A DNA stretch of 64,000 bases from Boudabousia marimammalium (GCF_001936115.1 NZ_MPDM01000002.1:1-64000), one strand, 5' to 3'. Numbered from the stretch's first letter, positions 7,333-16,278 are shown. A program made the numbers and translations. Notes: a model not told the origin generated them from the sequence alone.

Positions 7333-9042
7333 TTACCAAGTTTGGACGATGATAATGGTGTCCGCTTGATTTCCTTGATAGTAGTGAATGTCCGCGTTTA
7401 CTCCGGCCAGTTTCGGCAAGCTAGCTTCAAGGGTTTGAAAATCGATGGGATCCATGGTGGCGGGGAGCTGCACTAGCAGATTGTTGAGTCGACTGTAGTC
7501 GTCATCTACCAAGAATCCACCGCGAACCGTGTCACGCATCAGCCAACCAGATTGTGAGTCAACCTCTTCACCGCTGAGTTTGAGGTCTGGAATGTCTCGC
7601 AAGAAGGGGTCTTTGGTAGTGAAGGAACGCATGGTAGCTTCCGCCTGTTCGAGGGCGTTGTGGGCCAGTTGATAGCGGCTCTCCGGGTCAGCTCCGCGAT
7701 TGTACGCGCAGGCATGCCGAGCGGCATGAAGCAAGGCCACCTCAGATTCACATTCCGCATGCAAGATGGGCATCTCCGAGCTACCTACGTAGTTGGAGAG
7801 CACTTCTTTCACCAAAGCGACGGAAGCTGGATCGCTCGTGAGGATAGTGATGGGAACATCAGTAACCGATTCGAGGAGTCGTTTCAATCTTTCCGTAGAA
7901 TCAGGATTAAACAGCACATTCACCCCCATTGGCGGCAAATCTCTAACGGTATCTTGGCAACGAGTCAGCGCGATTACGGTGGGACGATGAGCCACTCGGG
8001 AAGCAGGCTTATGTAAGGTGACCACATTAGAATTCCCGGCACTACGAGTGGGGTCTTGTTCTGTACCGAGGCTAAGCTCACCTACCGGCGGAGGTGAGAC
8101 AACCACCAGGTTTCGTCGCTTAGCAAAGTCTGGCACCTCACTGACCGGATCAGAAACCCGATGTACTAGTTTCCAGGTTTCCCAACCGAAAAAGTCGGTC
8201 TTACCAACCGCCCAAATCACATCCTTTGAGCGGGTTTGCTGCCGGTATTCAGCTAAGACCCCAGCGGCACCTTCAATCGTTAAAATACAGAAGTTTAGGC
8301 GTTGGGCTCGCATGGTGATTGGGGCGGGCCGACTAACACTGGGAAGACGGCTGAGCACCTCATTTGCTGAATCCATCAAGTCACTATCTGAAATGGCGGG
8401 CTGGGCTCCTAAAGCTAAGCCGAGGCTTATCATCAAGAAAGCTACCAGATCCGGTTCTAAGCTCAGGTACGCATCTTCAGTCGCAGCTGCAGAGTCTCTC
8501 AAGAAATCAGTATCTTCGCTGCCCTGTTCGGGGAGGGATACGGCTGCCAGTAGAGAGTATGACAGCATCGTGAAGACGTCCTCGGCGGTAATGCTGGAGC
8601 GTCCGGTTAGGGCAACGTCAGAGGGATGAAGCTGCCGGGGAGAACTGGAGGGCAAAGCAGCCGGCATCTGTTCAATAATCTGCCTGATAGCTTCCGCCAG
8701 GGCCACGGGCGTGAGCTCATCTTTCCCCTCACAAGCAGAAGCGAATGATTGGAGCGCCCAAGATAGTCGCATTCCGCTGAAACCAGCCGCAGCCTCAGTC
8801 GCAGCGGTGGCCATATCTTCGGTAACGGCGGCTAGGTCTTTGGCGGAATGCTCCGCACCGGCTTGGAGAGCAGCCGCGAGGGGCACGGAAAAACCGGTAT
8901 CCAGGTTGTGTCGACTCACCCGCGCGTAGGGGGCTAAAATAGGAGCGTACTGGGGGGAATGAATCAAAGCTAAAGCCCTCTGACAGCCGGTTTTTAATTG
9001 CGCTGCCGTGAAGTTAGCTGAGATAGTTATTCCTTGGTTCAT
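7333..9042 (-). CDS. degenerate DAK2-domain (FakA/DhaL-like) protein
   Basis: Located between rpmB (divergent) and recG, the usual place of the actinobacterial DAK2-domain protein related to fatty acid kinase FakA. The N-terminal domain can be aligned by eye with DAK2, but the metal-binding DGDTG signature reads HNLDTG (residues 45-50) and the GNSG nucleotide loop reads GFSG (87-90). The first conserved Asp and the Asn are therefore replaced. The C-terminal part (about 340-569) resembles the mixed alpha/beta second domain, with DVPITILTSDPASVALVKEV. I start at ATG 9042; a GTG at 9081 would add 13 residues. Neither has a clear ribosome site. Kinase activity is doubtful; a structural or regulatory role is possible. 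Confidence 0.75.
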   Translation of the reverse strand: MNQGITISANFTAAQLKTGCQRALALIHSPQYAPILAPYARVSRHNLDTGFSVPLAAALQAGAEHSAKDLAAVTEDMATAATEAAAGFSGMRLSWALQSFASACEGKDELTPVALAEAIRQIIEQMPAALPSSSPRQLHPSDVALTGRSSITAEDVFTMLSYSLLAAVSLPEQGSEDTDFLRDSAAATEDAYLSLEPDLVAFLMISLGLALGAQPAISDSDLMDSANEVLSRLPSVSRPAPITMRAQRLNFCILTIEGAAGVLAEYRQQTRSKDVIWAVGKTDFFGWETWKLVHRVSDPVSEVPDFAKRRNLVVVSPPPVGELSLGTEQDPTRSAGNSNVVTLHKPASRVAHRPTVIALTRCQDTVRDLPPMGVNVLFNPDSTERLKRLLESVTDVPITILTSDPASVALVKEVLSNYVGSSEMPILHAECESEVALLHAARHACAYNRGADPESRYQLAHNALEQAEATMRSFTTKDPFLRDIPDLKLSGEEVDSQSGWLMRDTVRGGFLVDDDYSRLNNLLVQLPATMDPIDFQTLEASLPKLAGVNADIHYYQGNQADTIIIVQTW

Positions 9043-9092
9043 GGCTATATGATATCGCCTCTCAGGCGTGATAACTCGCACAGCCTTAGCAT

Positions 9093-9121
9093 TTGGGTTT
9101 TTGGCTGAAGTGAGCTATTCT
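9093..9121 (+). promoter_or_regulatory. predicted promoter of rpmB
   Basis: TTGGGT (9093-9098) and TATTCT (9116-9121) are separated by exactly 17 bases, a sigma70-family layout. It lies in the divergent gap between the DAK2-like gene and rpmB and would give an rpmB leader of about 80 bases. Confidence 0.5.
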
Positions 9122-9207
9122 AGTCAAGTTGCTTATTCAGGTTATTAACAGATTTCCTTAATGAGCTCACACAAAGTTTTAATTTTCGAAGAGACCAGGA
9201 GATCACC

Positions 9208-9399
9208 GTGGCTGCTGTTTGCGACGTTTGCGGTAAGGGACCGGAGTTCGGCAAGAGTGTCTCGCACTCGCACGTGCGGACCAACCGCCGGTGGAACCCG
9301 AATATTCAGCGTGTTCGCGCCGTTGTTAACGGTACTCGCATGCGCTTGAACGTGTGCACTAAGTGCATTAAGAGCGATCGGGTAGAACGCGCCATCTGA
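9208..9399 (+). CDS. rpmB: 50S ribosomal protein L28
   Basis: A 63-residue basic ribosomal protein of the large subunit. It starts with GTG 9208 behind a CAGGAGATCACC ribosome site. The sequence MAAVCDVCGKGPEFGKSVSH is the family N-terminus, and the pairs CDVC (5-8) and CTKC (50-53) make the zinc-binding four-cysteine (C+) version of L28. C+ forms are normally expressed with zinc available; a C-minus paralogue under zinc control, if any, is not in this window. It is a single-gene unit followed by a strong terminator. Confidence 0.97.
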   Translation: MAAVCDVCGKGPEFGKSVSHSHVRTNRRWNPNIQRVRAVVNGTRMRLNVCTKCIKSDRVERAI

Positions 9400-9417
9400 G
9401 CGCCTTATAGTTCTTTC

Positions 9418-9455
9418 AACTGTGGCCTAGTGGAAACACTGGGCCACAGTTTTTT
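9418..9455 (+). terminator. intrinsic terminator after rpmB
   Basis: AACTGTGGCC (9418-9427) pairs with GGCCACAGTT (9442-9451). The stem continues inward through CTAGTG/CACTGG with a GAAA tip, and a run of six T ends at 9455. A textbook rho-independent terminator. Confidence 0.9.
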
Positions 9456-9561
9456 GTACGCCCTGTTTTTGGCTTTATCCACATTTTAGAGCGTGAGTAG
9501 CTTTCCCCAACCTGTTTGAAGCCGGTTAAACAATGAAGTTTCCCACTAGCATGATGGAAAG

Positions 9562-10119
9562 ATGCAAGTTTACTTTTTTCCTCGCCCACAAAGCGGGCGG
9601 CAGAAGATTGACGCTCACAGATTGGGTCCGTTGAGAAGCTTTCGAAGGGGTTTGGCTCTGGTCGCTCTAGTTCTTATTTGTGCGCTTGGCTTTAGCCTAT
9701 CCCTCCCGTCATCACTTTCTCACGCTACTTCCGGCAGGTTCCAAGCACCCACTCGGCCTTTAGTGATTTCCCGTAATTTCAGCAATCCAGATCAGCCTTG
9801 GTTATCGGGAAATCGCGGAGTGGATTTGGTGGTGACCGAGGGCACCCCCGTGTACGCCAGTGGGGATGGGGTCGTCACGGTTGCCAGGGTGATTGTTGAC
9901 CGGCCGGTGGTAGCAATACGTCATTCACCGCTACTACGCACCACCTACACTCATGTGACCCCCAAAGTGAGCGAAGGTAGCAAAGTGAGAGCCGGGGAGG
10001 TGATCGGGGTGGCGCAAGGCGAAATGATCGAATGGGGGGCTAAAACCGGACAGAAAAGCTACCTGAATCCTCTGCTTCTCCTGCTGGGCAGGGCGCGACT
10101 GGTTCCCTACGACAGTTAG
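9562..10119 (+). CDS. M23/LysM-less peptidase-like protein, active-site residues lost
   Basis: A 185-residue secreted or membrane-anchored protein: basic N-terminus, hydrophobic segment at about 30-52 (LALVALVLICALGFSLSLPS), then an M23-type beta domain (DGVVTVARV, KVRAGEVIGVAQ). In active relatives the metal ligands are the His and Asp of HRGVD and the His of a LHWG-type motif. Here the first reads GNRGVD (Asn84, Asp88) and the second reads MIEWG (Glu157), so both histidines are gone while the surrounding fold signature and the YLNPLLLL ending remain. It is probably a non-catalytic cell-wall-binding or regulatory relative, comparable to the degenerate EnvC/NlpD partners. Its stop overlaps the convergent xerC stop by four bases. 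Confidence 0.75.
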   Translation: MQVYFFPRPQSGRQKIDAHRLGPLRSFRRGLALVALVLICALGFSLSLPSSLSHATSGRFQAPTRPLVISRNFSNPDQPWLSGNRGVDLVVTEGTPVYASGDGVVTVARVIVDRPVVAIRHSPLLRTTYTHVTPKVSEGSKVRAGEVIGVAQGEMIEWGAKTGQKSYLNPLLLLLGRARLVPYDS

Positions 10120-11069
10120 GCACGCGGGAATGCCTGTAGGTACACTGCCGCGAGGCGTTTTTGGTCCACATGAGTGTAGCGTTGCGTGGTTGCAAGGGAC
10201 GCATGTCCGAGGAGGTCTTGCACTACTCTCATGTCGGCTCCCCCGCTCAGTAGATGGGTGGCGGCGGAGTGACGCAGGTCGTGTGGGCTGATATCTGGTA
10301 CGCCGGCAGCTTGAGCGCAGTGATGAACATCTGCTCGCACGGTACGCGGGTTGACTCTGCGGCCACGGCTACCGATGAAGACCGCTGGTTCTTCGGAGTG
10401 CACGCCACCTAATAGTGTGGGCCTTGATTTCGCTAGATAGGTATTCAAAGCGTTCAGAGCGGGCAGACCGAATGGGACAATGCGTTCTTTATTGCCTTTA
10501 CCTAGGACTCTGATGGTGCGGTGTGAGAAGTCTACGGACTCGATATTTAACCCGACTAGTTCGCTAACCCGGATACCTGTGGCATAGAGTAGCTCGCATT
10601 CGGTCCAGCGCCGCAAAGCGGTAGCTGCCGCATGTATCTCAGCTGTTTCAGAAGCTGCCGCTGCCTGCCTTTCCGCTGCCTCTTGCGCAGTTGCTAGCAA
10701 AATACTAACCTGTTCTCCATTAAGCACCGTGGGCAGATACTGGGCTAGTTTCGGGGTTCTCAGTCTGCCGGTTGGGTCCGATTCGATTAGCTCCTGCTTT
10801 ACGCACCAGCCGAAGAATGTGCGAGCGGCAGCCGCCTTACGCATCAAAGTGGATCTGGCCTTGCCTTCGGCGCCTAGTTCGGATAACCACAGACGAAGCA
10901 CCGAGTAGTCGACCTGGCGGAGTTCGACTGCCCCGCACTCGGCGGCAGCGAACTCTAGGCAGTCTTTAATATCGTTCGTGTAGGCGCGAACAGTATGATC
11001 ACTTAAACCTCTTTGTAGCTGCAGGTATTCCCCGAACTGGGCAACTACCTGGCTACTGGGACTGTTCAT
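10116..11069 (-). CDS. xerC: tyrosine recombinase XerC
   Basis: Site-specific recombinase resolving chromosome dimers at dif with XerD. The N-terminal SAM-like core-binding domain covers about 5-95. The catalytic domain has Arg167 (ATGIRVSE), Lys191 (LGKGNKERIVP), the box SPHDLRHSAATHL with His263 and Arg266, His289 (LLGHASLATTQRYTH) and the nucleophile Tyr298. The length of 317 includes an Ala/Glu-rich insert at about 128-150 not needed for catalysis. Its place upstream of the M23-like gene and beside dprA is the usual actinobacterial order. XerC versus XerD is assigned mainly from this context. Confidence 0.92.
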   Translation of the reverse strand: MNSPSSQVVAQFGEYLQLQRGLSDHTVRAYTNDIKDCLEFAAAECGAVELRQVDYSVLRLWLSELGAEGKARSTLMRKAAAARTFFGWCVKQELIESDPTGRLRTPKLAQYLPTVLNGEQVSILLATAQEAAERQAAAASETAEIHAAATALRRWTECELLYATGIRVSELVGLNIESVDFSHRTIRVLGKGNKERIVPFGLPALNALNTYLAKSRPTLLGGVHSEEPAVFIGSRGRRVNPRTVRADVHHCAQAAGVPDISPHDLRHSAATHLLSGGADMRVVQDLLGHASLATTQRYTHVDQKRLAAVYLQAFPRA

Positions 11070-11088
11070 CCCTCTATCTTCGCATACT

Positions 11089-12291
11089 TTACGCCCCTTG
11101 CAGGCGAGACCATTGCGCGCCGGTTTGTTTCACTCGTCCGCAAAGTTCAAGTTGTCCAAGAAGACCCAGCGCCTCGTAGGGTGCCAAGCCGGTCGCCACA
11201 CTAATGCGCTCTGGTGTGATACCGGCCCCGTGTGGCGGCAGTGCGTCATATACTCTGCGCTGGCTGGCAGTCATCTCTCCTGCTTCTGCCGTATCGACAC
11301 CCGCAATCACATCAGTTTGGAGTAGCGAATACGGTAACAGTGTTTGTGCGGACTGCGCCATCAAATCCACAATGTGTTCACTGCGCGATACGAGGCTTGC
11401 CCCGTCGCGAATTAGCTGGTTCGTACCACTCGAGAGTTGAGAGTGAATAGGTCCGGGTACAGCACCAACAGGCCGACCAATTTTGAGTGCAGTTCTGGCC
11501 GTATTTAGGGCACCCGAACGGATATTGGCTTCTATCACTATTGTGGTAGCTGAGTAGCCTGCGATGAGCCGGTTACGGGAGAGGAACCGCCATCTTGCGG
11601 GCCTAGCTCCTGGAGGGAATTCTGAAACTACTGCTCCGGTTGAGATGATCCGCTGGTGTAGCTCAAAGAGATCGGCTGGATAAAGCCGGTCTAGTCCTCC
11701 GGCCATAAATGCTACAGTGTTTCCGTTGGCAGCGAGAGCGCCCTGATGCGCGCATGCGTCTATCCCGAAAGCTCCACCCGATACTATTACGCTACCTGCG
11801 CTATTGAGCTCGTAGGCAAAGTCGCGGGCAACTGTTTCACCATAGTTGCTAGCAATCCTCGCGCCGACAATGGACACAGGCATTCCCTGCGGAATCTTCC
11901 CCCGCAGCCAAAGACCAATCGGAGCGTCTTCTCCTAGGTCACTGAGCTGCTGTGGCCAGCTAGGGTCTCGTGGGCAAAGGAATCTGATTTCGTGCCTTGC
12001 CGCGCCGTCTTCCATCCTCTGTAACTGGCAAGCAGCAGCCCTTGGCTTCCAACGTTCCATAGCGTTTCGTAAGTTATCTGCGGGCAGTTCCAGCTTCTTG
12101 GCCAGCAGAGACTGCTGGTCGCGAGAATCCAGAGACCGTGCGCAGACACCGAGCGCCGCCGCCGCACCGTAGGCAGAGATTAGCCGGTAAGCAACCCGGT
12201 CTGGAGGTTCTAGGATTGAGCTCCAGATCATTCTGGCTGTAGTTTCGTCATTGACTCCAGGTAGGGCAGAGAATTCATTCTGCTTAAACAT
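11089..12291 (-). CDS. dprA: DNA-processing protein DprA (Smf)
   Basis: Binds incoming single-stranded DNA and loads RecA during transformation; many non-competent bacteria keep it. The Rossmann-like core shows VSIVGARIASNYGETVAR, then SGGAFGIDACAHQGALAANG and FMAGGLDRLYP, all family hallmarks. A helix-rich N-terminal segment (about 1-90) and a C-terminal winged-helix-like part (about 330-395, ERISVATGLAPYEALGLLGQ) flank it. At 400 residues it is a full-length version. The start overlaps comM by eight bases. No type IV pilus or comEA/comEC genes are in the window. Confidence 0.94.
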   Translation of the reverse strand: MFKQNEFSALPGVNDETTARMIWSSILEPPDRVAYRLISAYGAAAALGVCARSLDSRDQQSLLAKKLELPADNLRNAMERWKPRAAACQLQRMEDGAARHEIRFLCPRDPSWPQQLSDLGEDAPIGLWLRGKIPQGMPVSIVGARIASNYGETVARDFAYELNSAGSVIVSGGAFGIDACAHQGALAANGNTVAFMAGGLDRLYPADLFELHQRIISTGAVVSEFPPGARPARWRFLSRNRLIAGYSATTIVIEANIRSGALNTARTALKIGRPVGAVPGPIHSQLSSGTNQLIRDGASLVSRSEHIVDLMAQSAQTLLPYSLLQTDVIAGVDTAEAGEMTASQRRVYDALPPHGAGITPERISVATGLAPYEALGLLGQLELCGRVKQTGAQWSRLQGA

Positions 12292-13870
12292 AGGTTTTTC
12301 CTTGTTGTCTCAGGCTCATTGCGAAGCCAATATCATCTCCGTCAGGGGTGTCGTGGCCACGTGAATCTGCCACGCTCCAAGCCACCTTCAGGACTCTTTC
12401 CATTCCTCTCATTGACAGGGAGCCACGGCTAACTCCCCGATGAAGACCAGCCAATAGATCGGCGGTAACTCCTCTCCCGAGGCTTGCGAGGGCAGCCCCG
12501 GGGACTTCTCTCATGCTGTTCCAAGGCGTGTCTTTTAAGCGATAGATAGCCCGCTCACGAGCCTCCAGCACCCGTTGCGCCACCTGTTCGGAAGACTCAG
12601 GCACGTTGCTGTATTCGAGATCTGCGGCGGTTAAAGGCTCAACAACCACCTGCATGTCGATACGGTCTAAGAGAGGCCCCGAAAGCCGTTGCCCGTATCG
12701 GCGTCTCATTGCGACAGTACAAGTACAGGCAACACCTCTTGACATGGCATTACCGCAAGGACACGGGTTAGCCGCCATTACCAGTTGAAAACGCGCCGGA
12801 TAGTCCACCGAGAGGCGCGAACGAGAAATAGTAACTTTCCCCTCCTCTAGGGGCTGACGCAATGAGTCTAAAGCCCGCGGTGAAAACTCTGGAGCTTCAT
12901 CAAGGAAGAGCACGCCATGATGGGCTAAAGAGATGAGTCCAGGCTTAGGAACTGGGGCACCTCCGCCAACTAGGGCAGGCAAAGAAGCCGAATGATGCGG
13001 GGCAAGGAAAGGCGGGATGTTAATTAGCTTTTGGACAGCCTGCTGAGTGCCAAAAACGGAGTGGATGCTGGTTACCGTCACAGCTTCAGTTTCTGTGAGC
13101 GGAGGCATAATAGTCGGCAGGCATTTAGCCAGCATTGTCTTCCCCGCTCCAGGTACTCCCACCATCAGCAGATGATGTCCCCCGATGGCGGCAATCTCCA
13201 GTCCCATCCGGGCCAATGTTTGCCCCCTGACCTGACTCAGATCTACAGTATTTTTCACACTGGAGTGCTTATTGTTAGTCTCTGAACTGGATGAGACTGA
13301 CATATTCACATCGGAGACAAACGCAGCTGATTTGGCCCAAATATTGTGATCAACATTAATCCCACAGTCGTTCAGCAGCTCACCGAGATGGCGGTATCCG
13401 CGCACCACAATCCCTGAAACCAAGCGCGCTTCAGGGAGATTAGCAAGGGGAACCACAATCTCCCTGATACCCGTTTCTTTCGCGGCCCGAACCGCGGGGA
13501 GCACACCCTTCACTGGATGGAGCGATCCATCCAAACCCAGCTCCCCCAGAAAACCACGTTCTTTCAATAGGTGCATGGGGAATCCGTGCTCAGCCCAAAG
13601 CACCGCCACAGCTATGGGTAAATCAAAGCTACTCCCAGTTTTTGGTAGATCTGCGGGAGAAAGATTAACCGTGATTTTCCGTCGACCAATTGGGTACTGG
13701 CAACATGATGCGGCTGCTTTCACTCGGTCCTTTGCTTCACGCAAAGCGGCATCTGGCAAACCAACCAGTGTGATGGCTGGGAGCCCCTGAGCGCAGTGTG
13801 CTTCCACTGAGACGATTTGTCCTTCTAAACCCAGTAGTGCCACGGTTTTCACTGAGACGACCCGAGACAT
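12284..13870 (-). CDS. comM: YifB/ComM-family AAA ATPase
   Basis: Mg-chelatase-like AAA+ protein; in transformable bacteria ComM is a hexameric helicase that extends recombination branches. The N-terminal lon-protease-like domain runs to about 180 (GLPAITLVGLPDAALREAKD). The ATPase has Walker A MVGVPGAGKTMLAK, Walker B GVLFLDEAPEF and ANPCPCG, and the C-terminal Mg-chelatase domain with a sensor GPLLDRIDM. The cysteine cluster NPCPCGN...CTC is family-typical. The 528 residues are normal. The start overlaps the yraN stop as TAATG. Confidence 0.94.
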   Translation of the reverse strand: MSRVVSVKTVALLGLEGQIVSVEAHCAQGLPAITLVGLPDAALREAKDRVKAAASCCQYPIGRRKITVNLSPADLPKTGSSFDLPIAVAVLWAEHGFPMHLLKERGFLGELGLDGSLHPVKGVLPAVRAAKETGIREIVVPLANLPEARLVSGIVVRGYRHLGELLNDCGINVDHNIWAKSAAFVSDVNMSVSSSSETNNKHSSVKNTVDLSQVRGQTLARMGLEIAAIGGHHLLMVGVPGAGKTMLAKCLPTIMPPLTETEAVTVTSIHSVFGTQQAVQKLINIPPFLAPHHSASLPALVGGGAPVPKPGLISLAHHGVLFLDEAPEFSPRALDSLRQPLEEGKVTISRSRLSVDYPARFQLVMAANPCPCGNAMSRGVACTCTVAMRRRYGQRLSGPLLDRIDMQVVVEPLTAADLEYSNVPESSEQVAQRVLEARERAIYRLKDTPWNSMREVPGAALASLGRGVTADLLAGLHRGVSRGSLSMRGMERVLKVAWSVADSRGHDTPDGDDIGFAMSLRQQGKTYV

Positions 13871-14298
13871 TAGCCAACGCTCCGAATGAATCTCAGCAAA
13901 GCTGGCTGATTTGTACGGACCGCTATCTCAATTACGTCTAGACTCACTAACGACCAATGCTGGTCTTGAGCCTGCAACCAGAGCGCAGCGAGTTTACGCA
14001 TTCGCTTCACCTTGGTTACTGTCACGGCCTCGGCGCCTGAACCGAATGCGTCAGAGCTCCTCGTCTTCACTTCAATAACAGCGAGATGGCGCCCCTTGCA
14101 GGCTACGATATCAATCTCGCCGTTGCGGCAGCGCCAGTTTCGGTCGAGGATCTCCCAGCCGTGATCGGTGAGCATTTGGCAGGCGAGAGACTCTCCCTCG
14201 TTGCCAATTTTTTGGTTATGGCTTAGCTCAGCTTTTTGAGGCTCAGGATTATCGAGAGCTGAACTATCGTCTTGGTATTCTTTGTTCTGTTTTGACAT
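13870..14298 (-). CDS. yraN: YraN/UPF0102 family endonuclease-like protein
   Basis: A 142-residue member of UPF0102 with the PD-(D/E)xK nuclease-like core: GNEGESLACQML at about 32-43 with the conserved Glu, NGEIDIVACKG, and VIEVKTRSSDAFG carrying the E-x-K. The first 30 residues are a polar, disordered lead. An AGGAGG precedes the ATG at 14298. The function is still unproven; it is always found with comM/dprA in actinobacteria, hence a DNA-processing role is suspected. Confidence 0.92.
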   Translation of the reverse strand: MSKQNKEYQDDSSALDNPEPQKAELSHNQKIGNEGESLACQMLTDHGWEILDRNWRCRNGEIDIVACKGRHLAVIEVKTRSSDAFGSGAEAVTVTKVKRMRKLAALWLQAQDQHWSLVSLDVIEIAVRTNQPALLRFIRSVG

Positions 14299-14406
14299 AT
14301 TTTCCTCCTGAGAGCAAGCATGCCAAGGTTAAAGCTATGATTACAAAGAGAAAAATGCCAGGTTGGGGATTAAATTTTTGTGGAAAACTCTGAAAACGAC
14401 TGACTC

Positions 14407-14712
14407 TTAGTTAGGCATATCCAGTTCAGATTTGGCGAGTTCCTCCACGTTGACGTCCTTAAAGGTAATCACCCTGACGCTCTTTACAAAACGTGAAGAA
14501 CGGTAGATGTCCCAGACCCAAGCATCAGTGAGCTCAATATCGAAAAAGACTTCACCGCCGGTCGAACGCGCCTGCACATCAACCTGATTTGCCAAATAGA
14601 AACGGCGTTCAGTTTCCACTACATAGCGAAAGAGTGGGACTACATCACGATACTCCCGAAACAGCGCGAGTTCCTGATTGTTCTCGTAGTTTTCTACTTC
14701 ATCATGACCCAT
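14407..14712 (-). CDS. DUF2469 family protein
   Basis: A 101-residue actinobacterial hallmark protein. The segment REYRDVVPLFRYVVETERRF followed by YLANQVDVQ is nearly invariant in the family, which lies next to rnhB in most Actinomycetota as it does here. It is small and acidic with no catalytic motif that I can name. The gap before yraN (14299-14406) holds nothing recognisable. Confidence 0.9.
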   Translation of the reverse strand: MGHDEVENYENNQELALFREYRDVVPLFRYVVETERRFYLANQVDVQARSTGGEVFFDIELTDAWVWDIYRSSRFVKSVRVITFKDVNVEELAKSELDMPN

Positions 14713-14758
14713 GACGACTCTTTTCTTTGACTATCCGAATAATTGTCTGGTCCGTATT

Positions 14759-15418
14759 TCACAGGGGTAACTTCCAACTCTGCCTATGATAAGCGCTCAC
14801 GCCCAGTTTTTGCAGTGCCGCACGGTGCCCGGCCGAAGCATAGCCTTTATTTTTTGCCCAACCATAGCCAGGATCGGGCAAAGCCGCCATGTAGGCGTCG
14901 CGGCTTACCTTCGCTACCATCGAAGCCCCCGCAACCACCGCGCATTCACGGTCTCCCTTTACCCTCATATAGACGGGAAGCGGAGAAACCGGCCATTGGT
15001 CCTCCGGCCCGGCCCACAAATCTAAAACCTCGGGCGGTGTCAACCAATCATGTGTGCCATCCAAAATGATGGCGGAAGGGAAGATTTCTTGTTCAGCTAA
15101 AGCTGTCAAGGCGCGCATACCTGCCCGACGTAAAGCGCGAATAATCCCCACCTCATCGATTTCCGTGGCGGGGCTTGAGGCAACATGGGTCGCCACGGAC
15201 CAGGTGGCAACCGCCTCAGCTAGCGCACCTCGCTTGCTTGCTGAAACCAGCTTGGAATCAGCTAGGCCCGCTGGCGCTTCCGAGGTATCCCTATCAACTA
15301 CGCACACGCCCACGCTGACGGGGCCAGCTATCGCGCCGCGTCCTACTTCATCCATACCGAGGACGAGGGGGAACTGCTCAAGCAGTTCCAGTTCATATTC
15401 ACGACTGGCCAAAAGCAT
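14759..15418 (-). CDS. rnhB: ribonuclease HII
   Basis: Cleaves the RNA strand of RNA-DNA hybrids and single ribonucleotides in DNA. The active-site signature GMDEVGRGAIAGPVSVGVCV is at about residues 21-40 (Asp22-Glu23), with a further acidic residue in SAIILDGTHDWL at about 118-130 and SMVAKVSRDAYM at about 170, the conserved lysine/arginine loop. The 219 residues fit the family. It lies between lepB and DUF2469, the conserved actinobacterial arrangement. Confidence 0.95.
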   Translation of the reverse strand: MLLASREYELELLEQFPLVLGMDEVGRGAIAGPVSVGVCVVDRDTSEAPAGLADSKLVSASKRGALAEAVATWSVATHVASSPATEIDEVGIIRALRRAGMRALTALAEQEIFPSAIILDGTHDWLTPPEVLDLWAGPEDQWPVSPLPVYMRVKGDRECAVVAGASMVAKVSRDAYMAALPDPGYGWAKNKGYASAGHRAALQKLGVSAYHRQSWKLPL

Positions 15419-15429
15419 AGGAGCGACGA

Positions 15430-16221
15430 TTAGTTGTGGTCTTGGACGCGAGCGCCAGCTGGAACTGATGAGAACACATCAGAGTAATCGGTCAGCCATT
15501 GGATCCTAGAGAAAGGCCAGACCACAGCTACGGCTTTGCCCAAGACATCCGAACGAGGAATTGTGCCGTCCCCCGGATTGTCTTGATGAGCTCGAGAGTC
15601 CGCTGAATTGCTACGGTTATCACCCATCACCCAGTACCGGTCTTCCGGCACAGTGACGCTGAACTGTGCAAGTGAGGGAACTACCCCAGATTTAAGATAC
15701 GGCTCATCAATTTCAGTGCCGTTCACTTCAATCAGTCCTGAGGCATTACAACAGGTAACTGTGTCACCGGGCAAGCCAATCACACGTTTGATTAATTGCT
15801 GATGCCCAGGATCTGGGCGCAGGCCGCTCCAAATCAAAGCCTTTTGGAACCAGCCCAGTTCAGGCTGTTCATGCTCACCCAGCCAGTTTCCGGAGTCGTT
15901 GAAGACCACAATATCGCCGCGGTTAATCTCGATGCTATCGGGAACCAACTTAGAGGTCAGTACATAGTCGTGAGGCATAATCGTGTTTTCCATCGAACCC
16001 GACGGAATATAGTAGCGTTGTACCACCCAGTTATTGAGCATCCCGAGGACCGCTAATGTAACGAATACCACTACGACAAAATCAAGAGCCTGCCGAAACA
16101 AACCTGCTTTTTCAGCGTGCTTAGAGTGACGATAACTCGGTCCCCTAAACGCAGAATCTGCCGTCGCTCGGTTGGCTGACGCTGCTTTACTTGCAGGGTT
16201 ATTTAGCGGCGTATTCTCCAC
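15430..16221 (-). CDS. lepB: signal peptidase I
   Basis: Membrane serine protease removing signal peptides after export. A single transmembrane segment at about 45-65 (ALDFVVVVFVTLAVLGMLNN) is followed by the catalytic Ser box YIPSGSMENTI, the box GDIVVFND, the catalytic Lys in LIKRVIGLPGDTV and the VMGDNRSNSADSR box. I choose GTG 16221 (263 residues), which has GAGAGG eight bases upstream; the longer frame to 16230 would start inside that ribosome site. The N-terminal 40 residues are polar and cytoplasmic. Confidence 0.95.
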   Translation of the reverse strand: MENTPLNNPASKAASANRATADSAFRGPSYRHSKHAEKAGLFRQALDFVVVVFVTLAVLGMLNNWVVQRYYIPSGSMENTIMPHDYVLTSKLVPDSIEINRGDIVVFNDSGNWLGEHEQPELGWFQKALIWSGLRPDPGHQQLIKRVIGLPGDTVTCCNASGLIEVNGTEIDEPYLKSGVVPSLAQFSVTVPEDRYWVMGDNRSNSADSRAHQDNPGDGTIPRSDVLGKAVAVVWPFSRIQWLTDYSDVFSSVPAGARVQDHN

Positions 16222-16249
16222 CCGTAGCACCTCTCATCCGTCAAATACC

Positions 16250-16272
16250 TATCAGTATTGTACACACTGATA
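16250..16272. promoter_or_regulatory. palindrome upstream of lepB
   Basis: The arms TATCAGT (16250-16256) and ACTGATA (16266-16272) are perfect inverted repeats around a nine-base centre. It lies between the rplS-lepB hairpin and the lepB start, so it may be an operator or a leader hairpin. There is no known matching regulator. Confidence 0.35.
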
Positions 16273-16278
16273 ATACAC

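Noticed and set aside
11089-14298. dprA-comM-yraN as proof of natural competence
   Set aside because: These genes persist in many non-competent actinobacteria, and no uptake machinery is present in the window.
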